In this document: positions 13,139-14,845 of the stretch, in pieces
Position numbering within the stretch: position 1 is the stretch's first letter
Layout: each line of letters begins with the position of its first letter
Assembly: GCA_903916165.1 (NCBI GenBank)
Contig: CAIWVR010000384.1
Coordinates: 1 to 14,845, forward strand
DNA: 14,845 nucleotides
Direction of reading: 5' to 3'
Origin: an uncultured Hyphomicrobiales bacterium
GTDB taxonomy: Bacteria > Pseudomonadota > Alphaproteobacteria > Rhizobiales > Beijerinckiaceae
Made by a program: the position numbers and the translations under genes
Notes under the pieces: model-generated
The model's database searches: none
What the model was told of the DNA's origin: nothing
The model's input: only the letters and a program-made list of their open reading frames with translations

Positions 13139-13981
13139 TTGAGCGCAGTCATGGAAGACATTTGCCTTCAGCCAGCGATGGTGGTCGACGACGTCGTCAA
13201 AAGATTCGGTCGCGATGACGAGGCCATCACGGCAGTGGATCATGTTTCGTTCAATGTCGCGCAGGGCGAATTCGTCTCGGTGATCGGTCCGTCGGGCTGC
13301 GGGAAGTCCACTCTTTTCAACATCATCGGCGGTCTGCTCGGCGATTACGAGGGCTCTGTGATGATCGGCGACGAGCGCATTTCGGCGCCCCATCCCGCCG
13401 TCGGTATGGTGTTCCAGGAGGAATCGACCTTTCCGTGGCGCAATGTCATCGACAATGTCGCCTTTCCACTCGAGCTGCAGGGCGTCGCGAAATCCGAGCG
13501 CATGGACCGGGCACACCATTTCATCGACATGGTCGGCCTTGCCTCTTTCGAGAAGAGTTTTCCCTCGCAATTGTCGGGCGGCATGCGCCAGCGCGTTTCG
13601 ATCGCACGCACGCTCGTCTCGCAGCCCAAGATCCTGCTGATGGATGAGCCCTTCGCGGCACTCGACGAGCAGACGCGCCTGCTGCTGGGCGACAAGATCA
13701 CGCAGATCCAGCAGGCGCTCAACCAGACGACCCTGCTGATCACGCATAATCTCACCGAGGCGGTGCAATTGTCCGACCGCATCGTCGTGATGACCTATCG
13801 GCCGGGCAAGGTGAAGCGCATCGTGGACATCAAGCTGCCGCGTCCGCGCACCTCCGACGTGGTGGGCAGCGACGCCTTTGGCCATTATGTCGCCGAGATC
13901 TGGAACGACCTGCGTGAGGAAGCCTCGCGCGGCATGGCGGATTCGGAGAGCGCCGCTGCGCGCCGGGGCGCCCATGGCTGA
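13139..13981 (+). CDS. ABC transporter ATP-binding protein, nitrate/sulfonate/taurine type
   Basis: A 280-residue ATPase of the SsuB/TauB/NrtD family, energising import of an oxyanion or organosulfur-like substrate. Motifs: Walker A GPSGCGKST (50-58), Q-loop FQEESTFPWRNV with the Pro-Trp-Arg typical of this subfamily, signature LSGGMRQRVSIAR (from 145), Walker B ILLMDEP (165-171), D-loop AALDEQTR, and H-loop His203. All are intact. TTG at 13139 is chosen because GGGAG lies 8 bases upstream; ATG at 13151 is possible but has only a weak ribosome binding site. The stop overlaps the permease start by 8 bases. No periplasmic binding protein is visible, so the substrate cannot be named. Confidence 0.92.
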   Translation: MSAVMEDICLQPAMVVDDVVKRFGRDDEAITAVDHVSFNVAQGEFVSVIGPSGCGKSTLFNIIGGLLGDYEGSVMIGDERISAPHPAVGMVFQEESTFPWRNVIDNVAFPLELQGVAKSERMDRAHHFIDMVGLASFEKSFPSQLSGGMRQRVSIARTLVSQPKILLMDEPFAALDEQTRLLLGDKITQIQQALNQTTLLITHNLTEAVQLSDRIVVMTYRPGKVKRIVDIKLPRPRTSDVVGSDAFGHYVAEIWNDLREEASRGMADSESAAARRGAHG

Positions 13982-14765
13982 GACCTTGGCCAAAAAATCC
14001 GGTCCGCCGTCGCTTTTCTTTCGCTATGGGCCAGAGATCGCCGGCCTCGCATCCCTGCTCGTCGCGGCGCTGGGTTTCGAACTGCTCGTGCGCATTGGCG
14101 TGGTTAACCGCTTCGTCATTCCCCCGCCCAGCGACGTCATCATGGCTTTCGAGCGCGTGGTGGTGGAGGAGGATATTCTCGGCCGGTCGGGCGCGACCGC
14201 CTTCGAGATGATCGTTGCGGCGCTGGCCTCCGTTCTCGTCGGTGTGCCGATCGGCGCGGCCCTGCATCGCTCGCTGCTCTGGCGGCGTGCGCTGGAAGAC
14301 TGGGTCGGGGCCATGGCCGCGGCACCCATCGTGCTGGCCTTTCCGCTCTTCCTCGTGCTGTTCGGGCGTTCGCCGAAGACGATCATCGTCATGGCCTTCT
14401 TCCATGGCCTCGCGCCGATCATCCTGAAGACGATCGAGGGCCTGTCGGGCACGCGCAAGGTGCTGATCAATGTCGGGCGCAGCCTCAATATGACGTCGTC
14501 GCAATTGTTCTGGAAGATCCTGTTTCCCTCGGCGCTGCCCGTGATCTTCACGGGCATCCGCCTGAGCTGGACCTTCGTGCTGATCACGGTCGTCGGTGTC
14601 GAATATCTCATCAATCTCGGCGGGCTCGGACAGCTCATCAACGAGCTTGCCGAACGCTACGACCTGCCTGGCACCTATGCGGCAATCTTCTTCGTGATCC
14701 TCGTCTCGGTGTTCTTCTTTGTCCTTCTGGAGCGCGTGGAATTATGGCTGCGACCGGCGAGATGA
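13974..14765 (+). CDS. ABC transporter permease (TauC/SsuC type)
   Basis: A 263-residue inner-membrane permease of the binding-protein-dependent family. It begins MAETLAKKSGPPSLFFRYGP and has about six hydrophobic helices, including IAGLASLLVAALGFELLV, MIVAALASVLVGVPIGAAL and YAAIFFVILVSVFFFVLL. The EAA-like cytoplasmic loop that meets the ATPase falls near GTRKVLINVGRSLNMTSSQL followed by FWKILFPSALPVIFTGIRL. The ATG at 13974 overlaps the ATPase stop by 8 bases and has GGGG upstream, so translation is coupled. Its own stop overlaps the next start as ATGA (14762-14765), as in a tight transporter operon. Confidence 0.92.
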   Translation: MAETLAKKSGPPSLFFRYGPEIAGLASLLVAALGFELLVRIGVVNRFVIPPPSDVIMAFERVVVEEDILGRSGATAFEMIVAALASVLVGVPIGAALHRSLLWRRALEDWVGAMAAAPIVLAFPLFLVLFGRSPKTIIVMAFFHGLAPIILKTIEGLSGTRKVLINVGRSLNMTSSQLFWKILFPSALPVIFTGIRLSWTFVLITVVGVEYLINLGGLGQLINELAERYDLPGTYAAIFFVILVSVFFFVLLERVELWLRPAR

Positions 14766-14845
14766 AGGCGCAAGCCCGGCGCGCGGTCGCCCCTGCGATT
14801 TCCGCTGCGCCCGTCACCGCGCGCCACGTGCTGCTGGTGCGCGTC
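14762..14845 (+). CDS. Start of next transporter gene, probably second permease (partial)
   Basis: An open frame of 28 codons from ATG at 14762 to the window edge, beginning MKAQARRAVAPAISAAPVTA. It overlaps the permease stop by four bases (ATGA), which strongly supports a real, translationally coupled gene. The Ala/Arg-rich N-terminus followed by HVLLVRV is compatible with a cytoplasmic tail leading into a first membrane helix. A second permease would be expected from related two-permease operons, but too little is visible to decide. Confidence 0.65.
   Translation, partial: MKAQARRAVAPAISAAPVTARHVLLVRV

Overview
This is a GC-rich chromosomal window from an alphaproteobacterium, most likely a member of Hyphomicrobiales (Rhizobiales). 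The evidence is the three-gene proton-translocating transhydrogenase (pntAA-pntAB-pntB), a tiny alphaproteobacterial aa3-oxidase subunit IV gene next to it, a PepF-clade M3 peptidase, a DUF882 protein beside a periplasmic L,D-transpeptidase, and the protein sequences themselves. The genus cannot be fixed from the sequence alone. I saw no rRNA, tRNA, CRISPR array or insertion sequence.

Left part, minus strand (1-2439): pntB (cut by the window edge), pntAB and pntAA, preceded by a 47-residue aa3-type cytochrome c oxidase subunit IV gene that ends in a strong intrinsic terminator only about 26 bases before the pntAA start. All concern membrane energy and redox balance. A 339-base gap without a gene follows; it holds a second strong minus-strand terminator with no minus-strand gene directly upstream.

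Middle part (2779-7569): an Abi-like (HEPN) gene on the plus strand, converging on a minus-strand ABC1/UbiB-family kinase-like gene; then an AbrB-family antitoxin plus Doc toxin pair with a perfect inverted repeat at its promoter; then the oligoendopeptidase pepF. The Abi gene and the toxin-antitoxin pair lie on either side of the kinase-like gene and look like two separate accessory insertions into an otherwise housekeeping row of minus-strand genes. The orphan terminator may be the kinase gene's original terminator, cut off from it by the Abi insertion.

Right part, plus strand (7746-14845): an NtrC-type response regulator, a large L,D-transpeptidase and a DUF882 (M15-like) protein, the last two both predicted to act on peptidoglycan outside the inner membrane; then the start of a nitrate/sulfonate/taurine-type ABC importer (ATPase, permease, and the first 28 codons of a likely second permease).

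The most unusual gene is the NtrC-type regulator. It keeps its DNA-binding domain and Walker motifs, but the GAFTGA loop needed to contact sigma-54 is gone, the sensor I asparagine is a serine, and the conserved receiver lysine is a glutamine. It is therefore unlikely to be a normal phosphorylation-driven sigma-54 activator. The transpeptidase carries eight in-frame 21-base tandem repeats after its signal peptide.
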